Assembly (NCBI GenBank): GCA_001949185.1
Contig: BDGG01000002.1
Location: forward strand, 4,640,448-4,704,447
Length of the DNA stretch: 64,000 bases
DNA from: Ramazzottius varieornatus
Lineage: Eukaryota > Tardigrada > Eutardigrada > Parachela > Ramazzottiidae
Direction: 5' to 3'
The notes beneath the pieces were generated by a model. It was not told where the DNA came from, did no database searches, and saw nothing but the letters and a program-made list of their open reading frames with translations. Made by a program: the position numbers and the translations under genes. Every line of letters starts with the position of its first letter. The first letter of the stretch is position 1. Shown here one piece after another: positions 1 through 14,500 of this stretch.

Positions 1-1989
1 TTATCCTTTGCACTTCGGACTGACTAGTCTACCTTATAGTGAAAACATCGGACTGTGGCTCCATCATGGCCAGACAAACAAGGTGAAATGGTAGGATGGA
101 CAACGTGACGGTATCATCCAAGGTGTCGTCTGGCTACTATGGCTAATCACACCGGGCGCCACTCGACCAATTAATGTTCACCCCTCGACGAGGAGCTTCT
201 CATCGACGGCGAGAAGGGCGAAGAAGCCTTACCGCCATTCGCGACTACTCAAAAGCAGCCGTGCAAGATTCCACCGTCCGCCCTTCCGGCTCATCATTAC
301 CATTCGCACTTTGCGATGATTCCCCCAAGAAATCTTCCAAGGGAAATCCAACCCTGAAACGATTTGGGAGTTCGGCTGGAATGTTTTCCCAGGTGGCGCA
401 CCGTTTTCGTGTAACTAGATAAAATCGTGCGCCATTTGGGGGAACGATTTCCTCGAGTTTGTTGGCCGAGGTTTTCAAGTATTCCCACTTCCCTGCTTCA
501 GTTTCATATAAACCAGAATACAAATAGTACAATGGATATTTCGAAGCCGACGCGTAATGCGGAAATGAACGGTTAATTACGAAAGTCTGCCCTGTCTAGA
601 TTAGGCACCTCAGTCGGGAGATAATCTTCCCGAATCAGCCTTGCTCTGTTTCCGCTGTGCTTCTACTCAGCGATGGCGCATCCCGTCAAGCGTCGGCAGG
701 GAAGGCTTCCCGACCTATCAAGCACGGCCGAACGCTTAGGAAGGGAATCACTGCGCCATTTCAGGCCTGTAATGAATGAAGCTCATAAACTGCCAATTAT
801 GCACCAAGCCCGTAATTAGAAAATAATGCTAGGATGAGCCACTCCGCCCACTTTGACGGCCCGCTCGTCAACGTCCGACAGCTTCGTGGACAAACTCTAT
901 CAGCTTGACATCTTCCACTGCAGACACTGAATATTCAAAAACATATCTCAACATATTACGCGAAAGATCGAAAACCGTTCTCTTTTACTTCAGAACAACA
1001 TTGAAGATTTTCTTCGGCTTTTATGGCTTTACAGCCGCAGTGAAATTGTCAATCATTATTTCATTGAGAGGGATTTTTGGATGCAAATGGACGTCTGATC
1101 AGTTCGGATGAGGCGTCTCTGAATTTTAATAAGCCAAATATTGCTTTCAACAGAGACTCGACAATGGTTGGCTCTAGACGAGACACTAACAAGCGGGGAA
1201 GATTACTCAACGTGACGGCAGCGGCGACTATCATTACCGAGGAAGATAATGGATTTTCCATATCATTAGGCTCACTATGCGGAAGCGTCATTCGGTTGTA
1301 ACTTTCAAATGCCATTCGATGGTTTCAAGGCAATCATTGGGCTATTTTGTATAATTCCAAAGAAAATGCGCTTCTGGCGCTTTTTCCTAGTGTCCGTGCG
1401 AGGTCCAAAGAGTTAACCAAGCCAAGAGTGAAACAAGAGATGGGTAATGTTGTTGAACGAGCGTCGTCAGCAGACTGTAAAGTGACATCCAGACAGATAT
1501 GCGAACATCTATGGTAGCCACCAAACGTCTAACATGTCCTCTGACTCTAGACTCCCCCACCCAGATCGTTAGAGCAAGCTGTGCTTGCATTCTAATGATG
1601 GCCAATTGATGTGGCCGCATGCTGTGCGCCACTCGACAGGTACCACAACTTTGGCCATCCTTTGCCCGCCTCAACTAGTCAGCTGTCGCCAGACAAATGA
1701 GCAACAATCTCATATTGTCTTGACCATGGCAAGCTTTACCTTCTGCCCGCTGCTTTCTGAATGGCTTATATACCTCCACGCTTCCGTGAGCCAGCAGCCG
1801 TAGCGGTCAACTTTTTTAATGAAGCCAATTATCGTTGACTTTCGCTACAGGAGCTTGGCTTCCCTCCCGACCTCAAAGTCAACACGCGGACATCTGCCGG
1901 CATTTATCCAGCGAGTACCCGCCAAAAACCCTACCACACATTTCACCTTTCCTTAACGTTTCAACAGAAGTCTAACTTATGTTTCTTAC
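1..1989. other. Stretch without recognised gene (downstream side of GATA gene)
   Basis: I recognise no coding exon here. The last GATA exons (the basic tail after the C-finger) should lie on the minus strand to the left of 1990. I did not find a block matching the usual NRPL plus basic-tail signature, so those exons are either diverged or outside the window. One degenerate copy of the 100-bp palindromic repeat lies at about 372-470. Confidence 0.4.
372..470. repeat. 100-bp palindromic repeat, copy 1
   Basis: CAGGTGGCGCACC and GTGCGCCATTTG face each other around a short centre. The right arm continues into CGAGTTTGTTGGCCGAG. The left outer arm is degenerate. Confidence 0.75.
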
Positions 1990-4639
1990 CCCGTGAAGTT
2001 TGAAGTAGAGTCCACAGGCATTGCAGACGGGATTTCCTTTGGCGTCTCTTCGCCACAGCGTTGTCTTGTCCGTCTTGCAATTAGCGCACGCTGTACCTGT
2101 CCGCTTCGAGGCCACCTACAAGTGCGCAACAACACAAAATTGATAGCCGTAGATAGCGTTTATTCGCGTGAAGGCACCAAAACACAGACGCCTGCAGCCA
2201 CTATTAGACACAACTGATGAGGCATATCCTACCAAACGACGCTTGGGCTTGATCAACGGCCGACTTGAACCTGCAGAAGAAGAACAAACGTGATGGAAAG
2301 GCCAGAGACTGCCGTGAAATCACGGAAAAATCTGTTGTACTGTAACTTCTGATTAATTCATTGCCCGGATGTCTTCGCACAGAAAAAACTATACCGTTCA
2401 TCTTGTGGTAAAGTCCGCAAGCATTGCATAAATACTGTCCATTTCCGTCTCGACGCCACAGCGGAGTTTGTTCACATCCGCAGTTAACACACTGTCGACC
2501 TTCTGGCAAGAAAAAAAACCCAAAAGATATCGTCCACAATGTCAAACGCCAAAGTTATTGAAGGAAAGATATAAGTAAATTGTTAATTAAGCGATTATAC
2601 CGGAAACTGTCCTGCCGCGACCGCGTCTGCTATTTTGTGAAGTGGAGTTAATTGTTGGCGTCGTCGGTGTGGAATTAGGCATGTCTTGGTTGGCGTAATT
2701 GCCCATGTAACGTAACGACACCGCCATTTGCTGCGTACTGTTTCGCAAATGATTATGCAGATTACGCTGCTGATCTTCATACTGGTCGGCATAGCCCTGC
2801 ATGGTCATTGGGGTGGCCGACGACGATTCGTGCTGCTGTCCCAGATGTCCATGGTCCATCCCGCTCTGCTGTCCTTCATGATCGGCCATACCTAAAAGAC
2901 CAAGAAAATGAGATCCACCATCCTGTGTTATGGCGGAAATACAAGACTTAAAATTGGCAGGCCGAACTGACCTATTTCCACAAGCGATAACAAAACGTAA
3001 TGGAAATTATCCTGACCGGTCACGTTGTAATCATAGAAAATACCCTGATTTACATATCATCGTACCATTTCCGAACTGGATTCGCACCACACGGCCAACC
3101 AAATTTACTTTTATGCGATTTCTGGGTAATCCGATATTCGGCTAATTAACGATGATACGGGTGAAACTTCTGACTTGCCTTCTTGTTCCGTCAATGTCTC
3201 CTGTGCGACAGGCGAGGCTTCGGCCTGTCCAGCATGCATGGCGCTGAGGATACCGGATCCGACCTGGTGCGATGTTGATGTTGTGTCTTCCTGGTTGTCA
3301 GACGTGGACTGCAACGGCGCCATCGACGTCAAAGTGTCCAATTTGGGCGATTCGGCGCTGCTTTCACCGTTGTGTGTCATGCCTTCTCCCTCCATCCCGT
3401 CAGCTTGCTCCGTCTTCTCATGGCGTTCTTCGTGGGAGTCGGCGTTGTCAGCAGCATGGTTGAGCAGGTTGTGGCTCACCTTACCGGCCGTCTGGATGAC
3501 GGAAGTCTGCACTGGGGATGTGGAGGAGAGGACCATGGGAGACTTGGAAGAAAAGGCTGATGCGCTGTGACACCACATCGAGGAAGAGGCTGCTGAAGCC
3601 GACAGCATGGGATTGCGCATGTGAACGGTGGACGACGATGCTCCTTCTGCTTGACTGGGCCATGCCACCGACGGAGCGTGCATTGCCGAGGAATAGACGT
3701 GCGCTCCCGAAAACGCTTGATCTAACAAAAAAGAACAACATGAAAATCAATCACGATTTCATAATAAAAATGCCACAATTCTCCCATGGTTCCTGCCTCT
3801 CGTCTTTTGCTAAAAAACACAGTAAAGGCCGCGGTGACACATTCGGTGCGAAAAAAACCATTGTCATTCAAACATGGAAAGAAAAAGTGCTAAGTTCTTT
3901 CTGTTAATCAGATGAGATGGTGATGAAAGATTTCTATCGGAAGTAAGAAGCAAATCTGATTAATATTCACTGAATTAAATTACACTTCCGATAAGCAGAT
4001 ACGAGATTCTCAAAGCAGAACCTTTATTCATTCATAACCATTTTTTGACAACTGAAGATCAACGACAGGAGTTTCTGCAAGAAGACATCAAGGTTTGCTT
4101 ATTCACTTCCGCCAACGTTATTTTCGTCTTTTCCTTCTCGCCCTTGCTGTTTCTGATTCTTGATTGCCACGCGGCTTTATGATACTCTCACCCTTCCTGC
4201 ACATGAAAAGTCAACTGCAACATGCATTACACCACACTTCTGTTATTTCCTCGCGAGGAGGAAGACAAAGAAGGCTGATTAGCACTGCTCATCACCATTG
4301 CGATTCGAGGGAAAAATAAACACTTGGAGGGCGCCTGGCATAGACGGCGGGACGTTAGCAGGACTTTATGACTTACTAGAGATACAAGAGCGAAATCCTG
4401 CTTGGGTGTAGGAAGAGAAGCGGGGATCCCAAGGATTAGGGATGGTGCTGATCACTTCCCAGTCTTGTGGCTTCCAATCTTGCTCGACACTCTGGCCCAG
4501 GACGCTGCCGTGCGTCGTCGGCATTCCACTCTGTGGAAAGGCGTCGTAAGGATGCCACGATCGATCCATCTTGTCTTCTTGCCGATCCTGCAGTCCCGAG
4601 TAGAAGGCAGAAGGAAGGCCGAACGGCGAGGGAACAAAC
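1990..4639 (-). CDS. GATA-type transcription factor, two zinc fingers, incomplete at both ends
   Basis: This is a sequence-specific nuclear transcription factor. Minus-strand exons in order are 4377-4639, 3254-3721, 2601-2891, 2395-2504, 2233-2270 and 1990-2115. The N-finger (2395-2504) reads CVNC-X17-CNAC with TPLWRRD and GLYHKMNG. The linker exon 2233-2270 reads [12 protein letters not shown]. The C-finger exon reads CANC-X17-CNAC with TTLWRRD and GLYFKLHG. Both fingers keep all four zinc cysteines and the TLWRR/PLWRR core. Exon phases match across every junction. The donor at 3252-3253 was chosen because it is the one I found that gives the required phase 1. The N-terminal part is rich in Ser, Gln and Met and looks disordered. 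The starting exon (right of 4639) and the exon after the C-finger were not found. The KPKRRL linker resembles GATA1/2/3 and the KLHG end resembles GATA4/5/6, so I do not assign a subclass. Confidence 0.9.
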
Positions 4640-6611
4640 CTGAAAAAGGTCATATTGAAGGCTTGACCAGTCAATCAAGCAACAACAATCAAGGCTGGAT
4701 TTTCAACAGGTGAGTGAAGCAAGACTGCGCCACTGAAATGAGGATGGTTAATTTTTCCGACGCGTCGTCACATCTTGTTTTTGCGATAGGCAAAAGAGAC
4801 GCGGTTAATCATCAAACGATTGACTTGACCGTATTACTATTCTGATAAGAAGCGATAGCCTGATAGCGACACCAGACAATGTCTTCATCGACGGTGTATG
4901 AAATCAGACTACATCAGATTGGTATCGTACAAAAAACATGTTCACACTATTGGGCAGATCGAGTTAAGTGGCGCACTCTTGACCCAACACGGAACTGAGT
5001 GTTGGCCAATTATAGCGGCTCTCCGAATGGCTGCGGGCTGCCGCGATCGCTGACTACACACGTGCTAGGCTTCTTTTACCTGCCAAAAAAACGAGATTGC
5101 AGTGGCTCCTAATGTAGTTCCAAAGTGGTCCGCCAAGTTAATTTTCCATCAGATGATAATTAACCGTCTAACTGATACGATAGTAATCAACATTGGTGTC
5201 GAAACAGCAAACTCATGGAATTTTCTCAATCAACAGTGTAAATTCAACTCTATCGGGCGATATTTTAGGACGATCAAGAGTAGCGATTGCCTTCATGTTT
5301 GGGAGGTTGCTCGTTGCAAGCACGAGGCCATGACTGTGACGCTCCTCTGGTCAAGAAGAGGCGTTCTTCTGACAAGGAAGTGGTTGCTTTCAACGAATGA
5401 GATTGTGGTGGTCAAGCGGCTTTCTTCCTGATGCACATCCACTCCCACGGAAAACATTAAAAATTTTTCGCAGTGGAGCTTGAAGAAGTACTAACTAGCA
5501 AAAATTACTAAATAACGAAAAAAAAGTTTCAGCTTCTTACCAAATGTGACCAGCTTTTTCCCCACCAATGTCCAGTCAATAACTAGGATCGACAAAGCTG
5601 GTCAGAAATTAATAACAGATCGTTTTTTATATATAGAAAATTAGGCGAACGAGTCTAGAGACTTCGACAGATGGTCGAAGTCTTGTCATTGATACCAGAA
5701 TAATTTGACAAGTGCGCTGGTATATATTCTCACTAATTACTGACAGGTAATTTGCCGAAGCTTGTGATATATTCGTCTTCTGCACTTTTACGACAGTACC
5801 CAGTTCCGGTGCTGCCTGATCGTTTTTAGGGTTTTGCTGTTGACAAAGTCAGCCGTACAGTCAAACCACAGAATACTCTTTTTACAAAAGGACGATTCCC
5901 CCACAGCTATAGACCGCAGTGGAGTGTCTGTCAATCCGAAAGTTCTTCAAAAGCGGAAGCCGCCAGAAACAATGGGCCAAGCTTTGGAACAACCTGCCAT
6001 CATGGGAAAAAAATTGTCTGTCTGGTGTCATAAGGGCCGCCAACCAACATCGCGCGGTTGAACTGTTTTGGTTTATATTACTGACATGTAATGGCGGAAA
6101 GTTTGTACACGGGTACGGTACACAAAGACGAAAAAAGTTCTGACGTTTGCCGATCTGAAAGTTTGCAAAGTGGATCTTCAATTGTTTGTCAACCAACAAG
6201 TTCTTTAGAAACTAGGGGCTCCCAGTTTGATAATTCGTTCATGTATGCGGGAATGACACGAGGGTCATGCCCTTCCGGCTGGTGGCATAGGCGAAAGGTC
6301 AGCTCGAATATCCTACGGTTTACTTAATTATCCACGAAGAGCAGACTGATGTTCCAAAGTGACCAGTCAACGATATGTGGTGTCTGTGAACTTCAGAAGT
6401 AATGGGTAACACAAGACATGTTTTGACGAAATTGGATCTGGGATCACCAACTTGTTTCCTCGTTCCGCAATGTCATGTCAAATGAGCATGCATGGCGCTC
6501 GTCTCAACGATACTTTCGCCGTGACCCTTTCAAATTAATCACTATCAGCAATTTCGAGAAAACATGCGCCAGTGTATTTAAAATATATGGGGGACGTCGG
6601 TAAATGCCTGA

Positions 6612-6705
6612 GCATGATCGTTTGCCAGGTGGCGCGCACTTCCGGCCAATAACGATGGAAATGTGCGCCACTTGAGATATCAATCCCGTACAGCTCAATT
6701 GCCGA
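6612..6705. repeat. 100-bp palindromic repeat, copy 2
   Basis: GATCG, then CAGGTGGCGCGCACTTCC, CCAATAAC and GTGCGCCACTTGAGA are recognisable. It is intergenic. Confidence 0.75.
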
Positions 6706-9700
6706 CGATCCAACTGTTCGCCAAAGTTCTATCGTTGGGGTGCGAAAAGCTCGTATAAAAGAAGCTGTATAATGCTAATTAGGTGATGACGCTAAGCTAC
6801 TTCTGGCGCACGTCAACTTTTACTGCCAGCCGAGATTTGCCAGATATGATCCATTAACATCATCAGAGTAGTACAGATACCTGGAGCAGAGAGCCTTAAT
6901 CATCTCATGATTCTGACAATGCTCTAATCAAGGGTATACTCATTACCAAGTGTTATTTATCGAAGACCAAAGTGAGAGCAGTATACGTGGACCGCCAACT
7001 TCTCACACCGCTAATCAAGGGCTAATTTGGTCAAGTTCCATAAAGATTTCTATGCTTCACGTGTTATTGTGATATGGCTGTTTTTCCAAAGATAATAGCG
7101 GCTAGAGAAGGGGAAAGAATTTAAAGAGGCGCGAGCAAGAAAAGCCCGTACTTTTACATTGGAGAGACAGCAAGCTTGTTTGCGACGCCAGGGAGAATTT
7201 TGGTGTTTGAATACCATCAGGAAAAATAATCACAGCGAACTGACAAACACAGAACTTGTATAAGTAAACTAGGAGCCTACGGCTGGCTTCTGTATTCTGT
7301 TTAGAAAATCGGGTCCAGCAATACGCGTGTCGGGCGGTAAGAAAGATTAGAAATATGCCGTATTTTTTTATCTTTATCCGAAGAGACAATGAAAAGTTGA
7401 AAACGGTTTCTAGATGAATCAGGCTTTTGATGCTTCGGGCCAAATTCCGAGAGCGCACTTATCGTATTTACAAAGTGCTGCATAGTGCATACTGCAGCAG
7501 AAGAATGTAGCATATGGTGACGAAAAATCAGCGATAAGAAACAAGAAAAATGGCGTCGTTGAAATACTTCGAAAATTTTAACGGATGGGTCGAATGTGAC
7601 CTTTTGAGCGTGGATGGAGAGAAGAGCTATGATACTAATTTTTGAGACGGCAGATCCTCGATAGGGGCGACCGTATCGAGGAGATGCACGAGCTCGATAC
7701 GAGTATTTATCATAGCGTAAAAATTAGCCAGATTTTCGTCGATGCTAGCAATCTTCATCGACATCTCACCTGATAAAACACAATCGGCGATGTTGATGGC
7801 AACCGTACGGAACGGATGGGTATCGGCGCTGACGTTGATGATGAGAGCTTATTACGGACTTTGGCGAAGATCTAAAAAAGTGGTTAACGAGCTCGACGTT
7901 GGAGATCTTCGGAAGAACGATAAGCAGCGAGTCGCGCGGGCAGATCCGCAGCTGGTGCCGGTTTATCCTGATCGAACGATGCTAGTTAGTGATGTGATAT
8001 AAGGGGACGACGATCGGATCTTAACTGTTTATCCGTTATGGCTGGACGACATGTGATGAGATTTCCAACGAGCGACGAAAGATAGTTGTGAGATATTGGG
8101 AAAGGGCGTATATCAGTGTACTTGTTCGACTAAAACTCCTACAAAGTGCCATCAGTTTGTGGGAGTACCCGTGTCAGTCAATCCATGCTCGTTGCGTATA
8201 TACTCAAAGTGCCACGCCCACTTTGGGTCCTCGAAAGCTCTCCCTCCCTGTACCCATACCCTGTCGCGCACGCTTCTTCGACCACTTTCAGGGAAGACTG
8301 ATGTCACTGTTTTCTTCCGGACGTTATTCAAGACATGCAACGTGTATCAGGGAGGTTTCCCGATGGGTGATTCGCCAGCTTACAATTGCCGTCCATCACA
8401 TGATGGACCAAAGTTCAGCTTCCAACTTGCAGCTAGCTCGTTCTTGTCAGCTTATTTGTTTCGAGTAATGATGTATGTTGCTGCTTGGCTATGTGGTAGC
8501 AAGAGCGACTGATTTCGTTTCTGGAAAACGAGATATTGAACGGCAGATCTCTTCGATAAAACGACATAGTCTGTCTCTGGCGATATCTGTGAAATTGCAT
8601 CTGGATATCTTGGCGGCCCGATCAGAATCGACCGGCGCATTACGACGTAAAGTCAAGCCTTCGATCATAAGCCAGTCTTGCCTTAGAATCAAAATCTAAC
8701 GAGCATAACAACGATGACAAACATCCGGTGGTATTCACGAACCCTGGCGAACTCTTCCTGCAATCGTCTCATCGTCAGTGCGCGAGGCGACCGGGTTTCT
8801 GGAGCCAAGAACCCTGCGCCATGAAGAAAGAAATGGGGATAGACGGGGAACCTTCTGATAGAATTCCTTCCTTATCTATGCAGAAGCGGGGTGCATTAGA
8901 GACAAGCAGAATTGGCTATAAGTGATAGTGTGGGTTCCCAGTGAACCTTCGAAGCTGAGTTCTTGCTTGTTCGCAACACAGACTCGACATTATTATGGGC
9001 ATTGGATACTTGGTTCGAGTTGCACAAGCGAGCAGAGCCTTTTGACTCTTATCAGTGTTTTCCTACAGTAGCTTCACATTCTGATTCTCATTACGATAGG
9101 CCATGGGTATTATAAAGCCATTGATGAAGAACCTATAGAAATAGTGATATCGTAAAATCAGGCAATTTGGATAAATCGTCCATGAAAATTGTGGGATACA
9201 CAAGAGTTGCGGCCTGCAAATGTAAATCGGCCTTTGAATTGTCGTGCGCTCCCTTTTGACAGTTAATTCCCTTTTTCGCGTCATTTCAGTCTGTGTATCT
9301 GCGCTAGCGGCAAAGTCACAGATCCAGACAAGGATCAATTGCCTGGCCGCAACAAGGAAGCTGGACGGATGATCTGGATGACGTTTATTTTGGGCGACAT
9401 TTGACGAGGGTATAAAGCGGAATCGTGCAGCGTTATAATCCTCCTTTTCAGACAATATTTATTCACTGTATTGACTCTTATGAGAATGGATTAATTGACG
9501 ATACCCTCCTTCTCATTGAATGTACTGTTGCATGATGATACCGCGCTGGCTGCTGCATGCCTAACAAATCTCCCCAAGTGGACATCGGTCACAACTTGAA
9601 CAACGTTACCGACACGTGTATGCACCACTTCGACAAAGCATCCTGCTTATCATGGAAAAACACTGCTGATTTGTCCATAATTTATAGCCGCGAGAAAATA

Positions 9701-9805
9701 TGAGACGCCGGCAAATGAACTCAACATTTTTGTCATCTTAAGTAGCGCAACTGTGCGTTACTTTTGGCCGAAGTTTGCGTGACCCAGAAAAGCAATCACA
9801 TCCCA

Positions 9806-9890
9806 CAAGGTCCGTTTTCCGAATGGTAGCACGCTCCGGTATAAATATCATGCGAATATGCGCCACTCAGAAAACGACGACGTCCTAGTA
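9806..9890. repeat. 100-bp palindromic repeat, copy 3 (diverged)
   Basis: The right half (CGAATATGCGCCACTCAGAA, then AACGA) is clear and the left half is eroded. A collapsed relative (AAGTAGCGCA...TGCGTTACTT) lies just upstream at about 9740-9764. Confidence 0.6.
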
Positions 9891-11572
9891 AGTCGAAGAA
9901 TGTTCGATTTGCAGAAGTGGAAACGAAAGTCGAGTAGACTGCGGATCTTAGACTATAAGCGATCCCGGGGTAATAGTACACGGGGTTTTGCTAATGAGGG
10001 AAGCTGGTCTGGATCTGGCCATGGGCCTGGCTGCAAAGAGATAAAGATGCTACATCAAAGGCGCGCATCCGCGTCAAAGGTATCAAGTTGGAATACTGGA
10101 TTTGTCGATGCCGAGATTTGGCGCGTCGCGTGTCGGGGCGCGTGGCGGTGATCTGATACACTTTTTACTAATGGCTATAACTCTTGTATCAGCAAGGAAT
10201 CATGCCACCGATTCCAATCACCCAGTATAAGCAAGCGCGATAAGATGCGTTAGTACTACGAGGGTTCCCTGCATGCTGTATATGGACGAACTGTGTCTTC
10301 CTTTCGAACTCTAGATACTATATCTGACTCTTTGTATGATGTCCACCCGAAATAATTGAGGTCGAATTTTCTGTTTATTTCTTGTTTGAATCAGACAGAA
10401 AATCTTTGATTGAGTCTGATGCTTGACGGCCGGGATGTACCAGAGCATGAACACCGTACGCCACCTGGTCGAGAACCTGCCGGTACTGGTAGAATACGAG
10501 CGCGGGACCGCGTTCCGTGTCAACAGCGGAGCGCTTCTTTGGGCCACACGAGTCGACTCGTTCTACACGTCCTTCCAATCGCCTAAAAAGTGAAGGGCTT
10601 GAAGAATAGCTCAGTATCTCTTCGGGTCTCCATTCAAATACAGCGCGACCTCGACACATGGACTCAGCGATGACTTCCGGTTAGGCTCTGAACGCCAGTT
10701 AAGCGATTTTCAAGCGAAGCGAGGGAACATGGGAACCGTAGTTCGGTTTATCTCATTTCTTCAATACGACCGGACGCATGACGCAAGTTCGATGGGAGAA
10801 CGGTAAAGAGCTCGTCTGGGACGTCACAGTGGTTGAAACCTTGGCCTAGACCAACTTCGCCATGTCAACGGTGAAAGCCGGATCGGCTGCTGATGTCGCC
10901 GAAAGGAGAAAGATTGCAACGTACCAAGACATCGGGAGCCAGCTTCATTTGTGCCCTGTTGATCTGGAGACCCTCGGACCATGGGGACCTTGTGCAACAG
11001 AGCTGTTTGAGGCGGTCGGAAGAAAGACGGCAGAAGTTACTGGCGAGTCTAGATCTTTCCAGTTTTTTTAAGCAGCGAGTGTCAATACATATTCTCCGTG
11101 GTAATTGTTATTCCGTTCTCAGTACGAGTCGTGCTCTGAAAGATATGAAAGGTCTGGACGAAGTGGTTTTTGTTTGAGATGTAAGTCCATGTAACGCTTG
11201 TTTGTTATTTTGTATCGCTGCTTCCTCATTTTTTGAGAAGAGATTATTGTCTTCAAATAAAGATCTTCTAGATTTCTCTCAGCGTGTCTATATTCCCAGA
11301 GTCTAACCAGACACTGTAAACCATGCGAAGAGCCTGGTTTGGAGCATACAACAGGCATATGCCAAGAGCCATTTCGATAAAAACGAGTGCAGCTCATCTT
11401 AAAATTAATTTAGCGTTAAACAAAGAAATCAACAGGTAAAAGCTTCTGGCTCAGACAGACAAAACTCAACAAGAAACAAGAGTGTGCACATAAAGCTCTG
11501 GTAAAATCACAAAACTCCCTGCACAGAGGGAGCTGTCAGTGGTCACCGTACAAGGACGTTCCTTTTCAAGCT

Positions 11573-14500
11573 TCAAAGTGTCCTCGACGACAGAGCAGCC
11601 AGCGTTGCTATTAGGAAAGCGATGCAGTTAAGCACTGACAGATTTGACGATCTTCCAGAACCTGAAAATAAACAGGTGGGTGAATTCCAGTAGAATAAAT
11701 CGAGACGACTTAACAAGACAAATATCGATCATTTTCGCGTACCACTGGTAATCTTGTCCGCCACGATTTCGTTGAAGGCTATGTCGGAACTGTTGGTGTT
11801 ATGCAGCCGACTGGATCTGTGGGTATTTCTGGGTATCTCATTCGTCATGGCTTCCGTGTTGTTGGCTTGAGCAGTGTGGTCGACCATAGCGCTCGAGCAA
11901 TTTGCTGAAACCGAAAGCAGATGGTCGATACCGATCCGAGCAATGTCTTTCCGCCACTTATGGAACCTACCTGTGAGACGGAAACGTAGGCCGTTTTGTG
12001 CAAGGAAATCTTCCCACGAAGAACCCATGGACAGCCGTTCGCAGTTCGCGCTCAGCGAAGCAATAACGTAAGTACTATCGTTTGACGCTTTCATCACCTG
12101 TAGACAAGTTGAAACTTGGAGATGGGCTATTCACGGCATACGAACGGGCACGCGCTTACAAAGCATTGAGTTTCAATGTTGTCTGTTGGAGAGCTGTTCT
12201 TGGTGTCTCTCCGCACTGTACTTCCAAGTGGTCCATTTATCTGGTTCACTTCTTCCCCACGCAGCCTTTCAGTCAAGAAGATGTTGTACCCTTTGTCGTT
12301 CCACGACGAAATGCAGCGAAAGTGGCGTTCTGCAAACAGGCATGATCGTCATATAATTCCATTCCATAAAATGGGCTGTATGACCAGTACGTCAAATTCC
12401 TTACCGTCATAGGTGAGAGTACTCTTGGACGAATGGCTAGCGGACTTTGGATGTTTGCAGCTGCGAATCTTGTATTCGAAAACATCCGAAGTGCCGCAGT
12501 GCGACGAGAAAGCAGCGCATTTCTCTCCGCGACCCAGTTCGGCTTCCAGCTCACCGAGGAAGGGACAAATAGCGGTCTTTTGAGGGCTGGCTTCAGGTCT
12601 TTGTGGTGGATCCAAACCTGCAAAGATGAACTTGATCGACCAGCGAATCTTTCTGCAGCAATTCCTACACTTACTCATTTGAGTAACCCATGGTGAGCCT
12701 TGGAAGAAAGAGTCCTCGCATATCTCGAAGGGAGGGAATGTCGAAGTCTGCCCTTGGATCTCTCCCAGCGTCTGTCGCTTCAGCAGAGTGATGTCGTTGA
12801 CGGGTATCGAAAGTCCCCGGCGGTACTCCATTGTGCCGTGATCTCCCTTGCGAGCCCACATACAGCTCACGTACTCTTCCCCACTGAAACCAGAGCCAGT
12901 GTAAGTCAATGGTCTCGAGTAAATTTGGGAAGAGGACAAAGTACCATGAAGTTGTGGAGTATACAAGTATCTTCTCGTCCTGGCCGGGAACCTTGATGTC
13001 TCGTCCGACACACATCTGCTGTTGTTTCCCCATTGGGTAACCATCAAACAGAGTTGTGTCACTGGGCAGTTCCTTCAAGTACAAGTCGTCGTCTTTGACA
13101 GTGAAGTGCTGCCAGTTGCCCTGCATCCAGTCGGCGAACTTGCAGGTAACGTTCTCGTCCAGAGCATCAGCGCCATCTGGAGTGTTTTCTGCAAAAATGG
13201 AAAATATTCCAGGTAAACCAGCACTGCAACCTTATGAGTTCTGACTGATATAGGAGCGTACTTCTGAATGGACGGAATACTGCGCCGTTCTTCGAACCAG
13301 CGAAGAGCAAACGACCCAGAGGCTTTCTTGTGGCATCGGACTGGGCTTCTTCGGCTGCAGGTACGGTGTTCTCCACAGTCAGCTTTCGCTTCAGGTCTCG
13401 AATCTTAGACTTGATCTTCCTCTTGTTGAACTTTGAGATGGGGTACAGCTCCAAAGTTTCGAACCCAGCAGAAGCATTGTGCAGTTCGTTGGAACAGCTT
13501 GAATCCGGTGACAACGACACGTGGAATACTGACGTGGTCGTCGGGACGCCACCTATCACCGTGTCCATTTTTTCCTCCTTGTACAACTATGAAAAGATTT
13601 CGAAAGTTGTTATCGATAAAAGTTTGGTTCCATGTAGTAGATTGATGTGGTAACTTACTGCACATCGATATTTGGCATAAGAGTCATCGTAGAAGTCCAT
13701 GAGGCCAATGTACGTTTGACCGTCCTCGCCTGGCCATGTTCCCAAGCATTTGAATGTCGTTTCTGCGCAAAACAGGATGATATTAAGTATACATTGACAA
13801 GTCAAAGGGGAATAGCTCAAATTAAAGTCTATTGTGTGTATAGACTCTACCTCGATCAGTGAATTGACAAGAGCGGAACGTGGCGTGGAGGGTATCCCGG
13901 GACGGACAGTTGCTGATGGTCGATAATGGGTGCTCGGCGTCGTTAGGCTCATCATTAGGCGGTGTGTTGCGCCGGCTAATGGCGTGCTGCTGACCCTCGT
14001 CCAGATTGGTTACTGGAGTGTTTCCTGTTTCACACAGAGGCGAACCATTGACATAGTATCGGAAGGTAAATTCACCGTCCAGCGGGCACAGCGTTCGGTA
14101 AATATTTTGGCCGGTACTTGACAATGCAGCAGTGCCCGCATTGCCGTTGCCCTCAATGGAACCTGATTTACCTGTTCAAATACAGAATACGGTAAAGTGA
14201 GGAAAGGGTATCAATTGCCGTAGCTGAAAAGCATTGCCCATCTTTGAGCCTTTCTGGCCGAGCATCACTGACTCTGGATGGCTTTCTAGGCAAACACAAA
14301 TATAGCAGAACCTTTCACAGAGTCGGTAATCCCATCGTACGGCAATTACAGCAACCTGCATACGAGTTCCTTGCGGTCGAGTACTCAAAACTTGTGCGCA
14401 GGTGGGTGCAAGGGTCCACCAATGAAATACATCGCCCTTGCACGAACCTGCATCCACCAACGCCAGTTACGACCAGGTTACGACTGGTATGCAGGTGGAT

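Larger units (their letters stand above)
4640..11572. other. Intergenic region, no recognised gene
   Basis: Open frames occur, for example 7742-8002 (+), 8096-8512 (+) and 10375-10659 (-). None shows a family motif or a chain of splice-compatible exons, so I do not call them genes. Upstream GATA exons could lie just right of 4640. Palindromic repeat copies lie at about 4951-5020 (weak), 6612-6705 and 9806-9890. A small local hairpin lies at 7656-7681. Confidence 0.4.

Noticed and set aside
3175-3570. 131-codon + frame opposite the GATA exon
   Set aside because: It is antisense to a phase-consistent GATA exon and has no motif.
9005-9040. GGTTCGAGT resembling a tRNA B box
   Set aside because: No matching A box or acceptor/anticodon stems could be found around it.
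14176-14460. Possible extra exon of the DUF704x-type gene
   Set aside because: Inclusion cannot restore phase 1 before the next exon. Joining 14564 directly to 14171 keeps the frame and gives the expected FLWR block.
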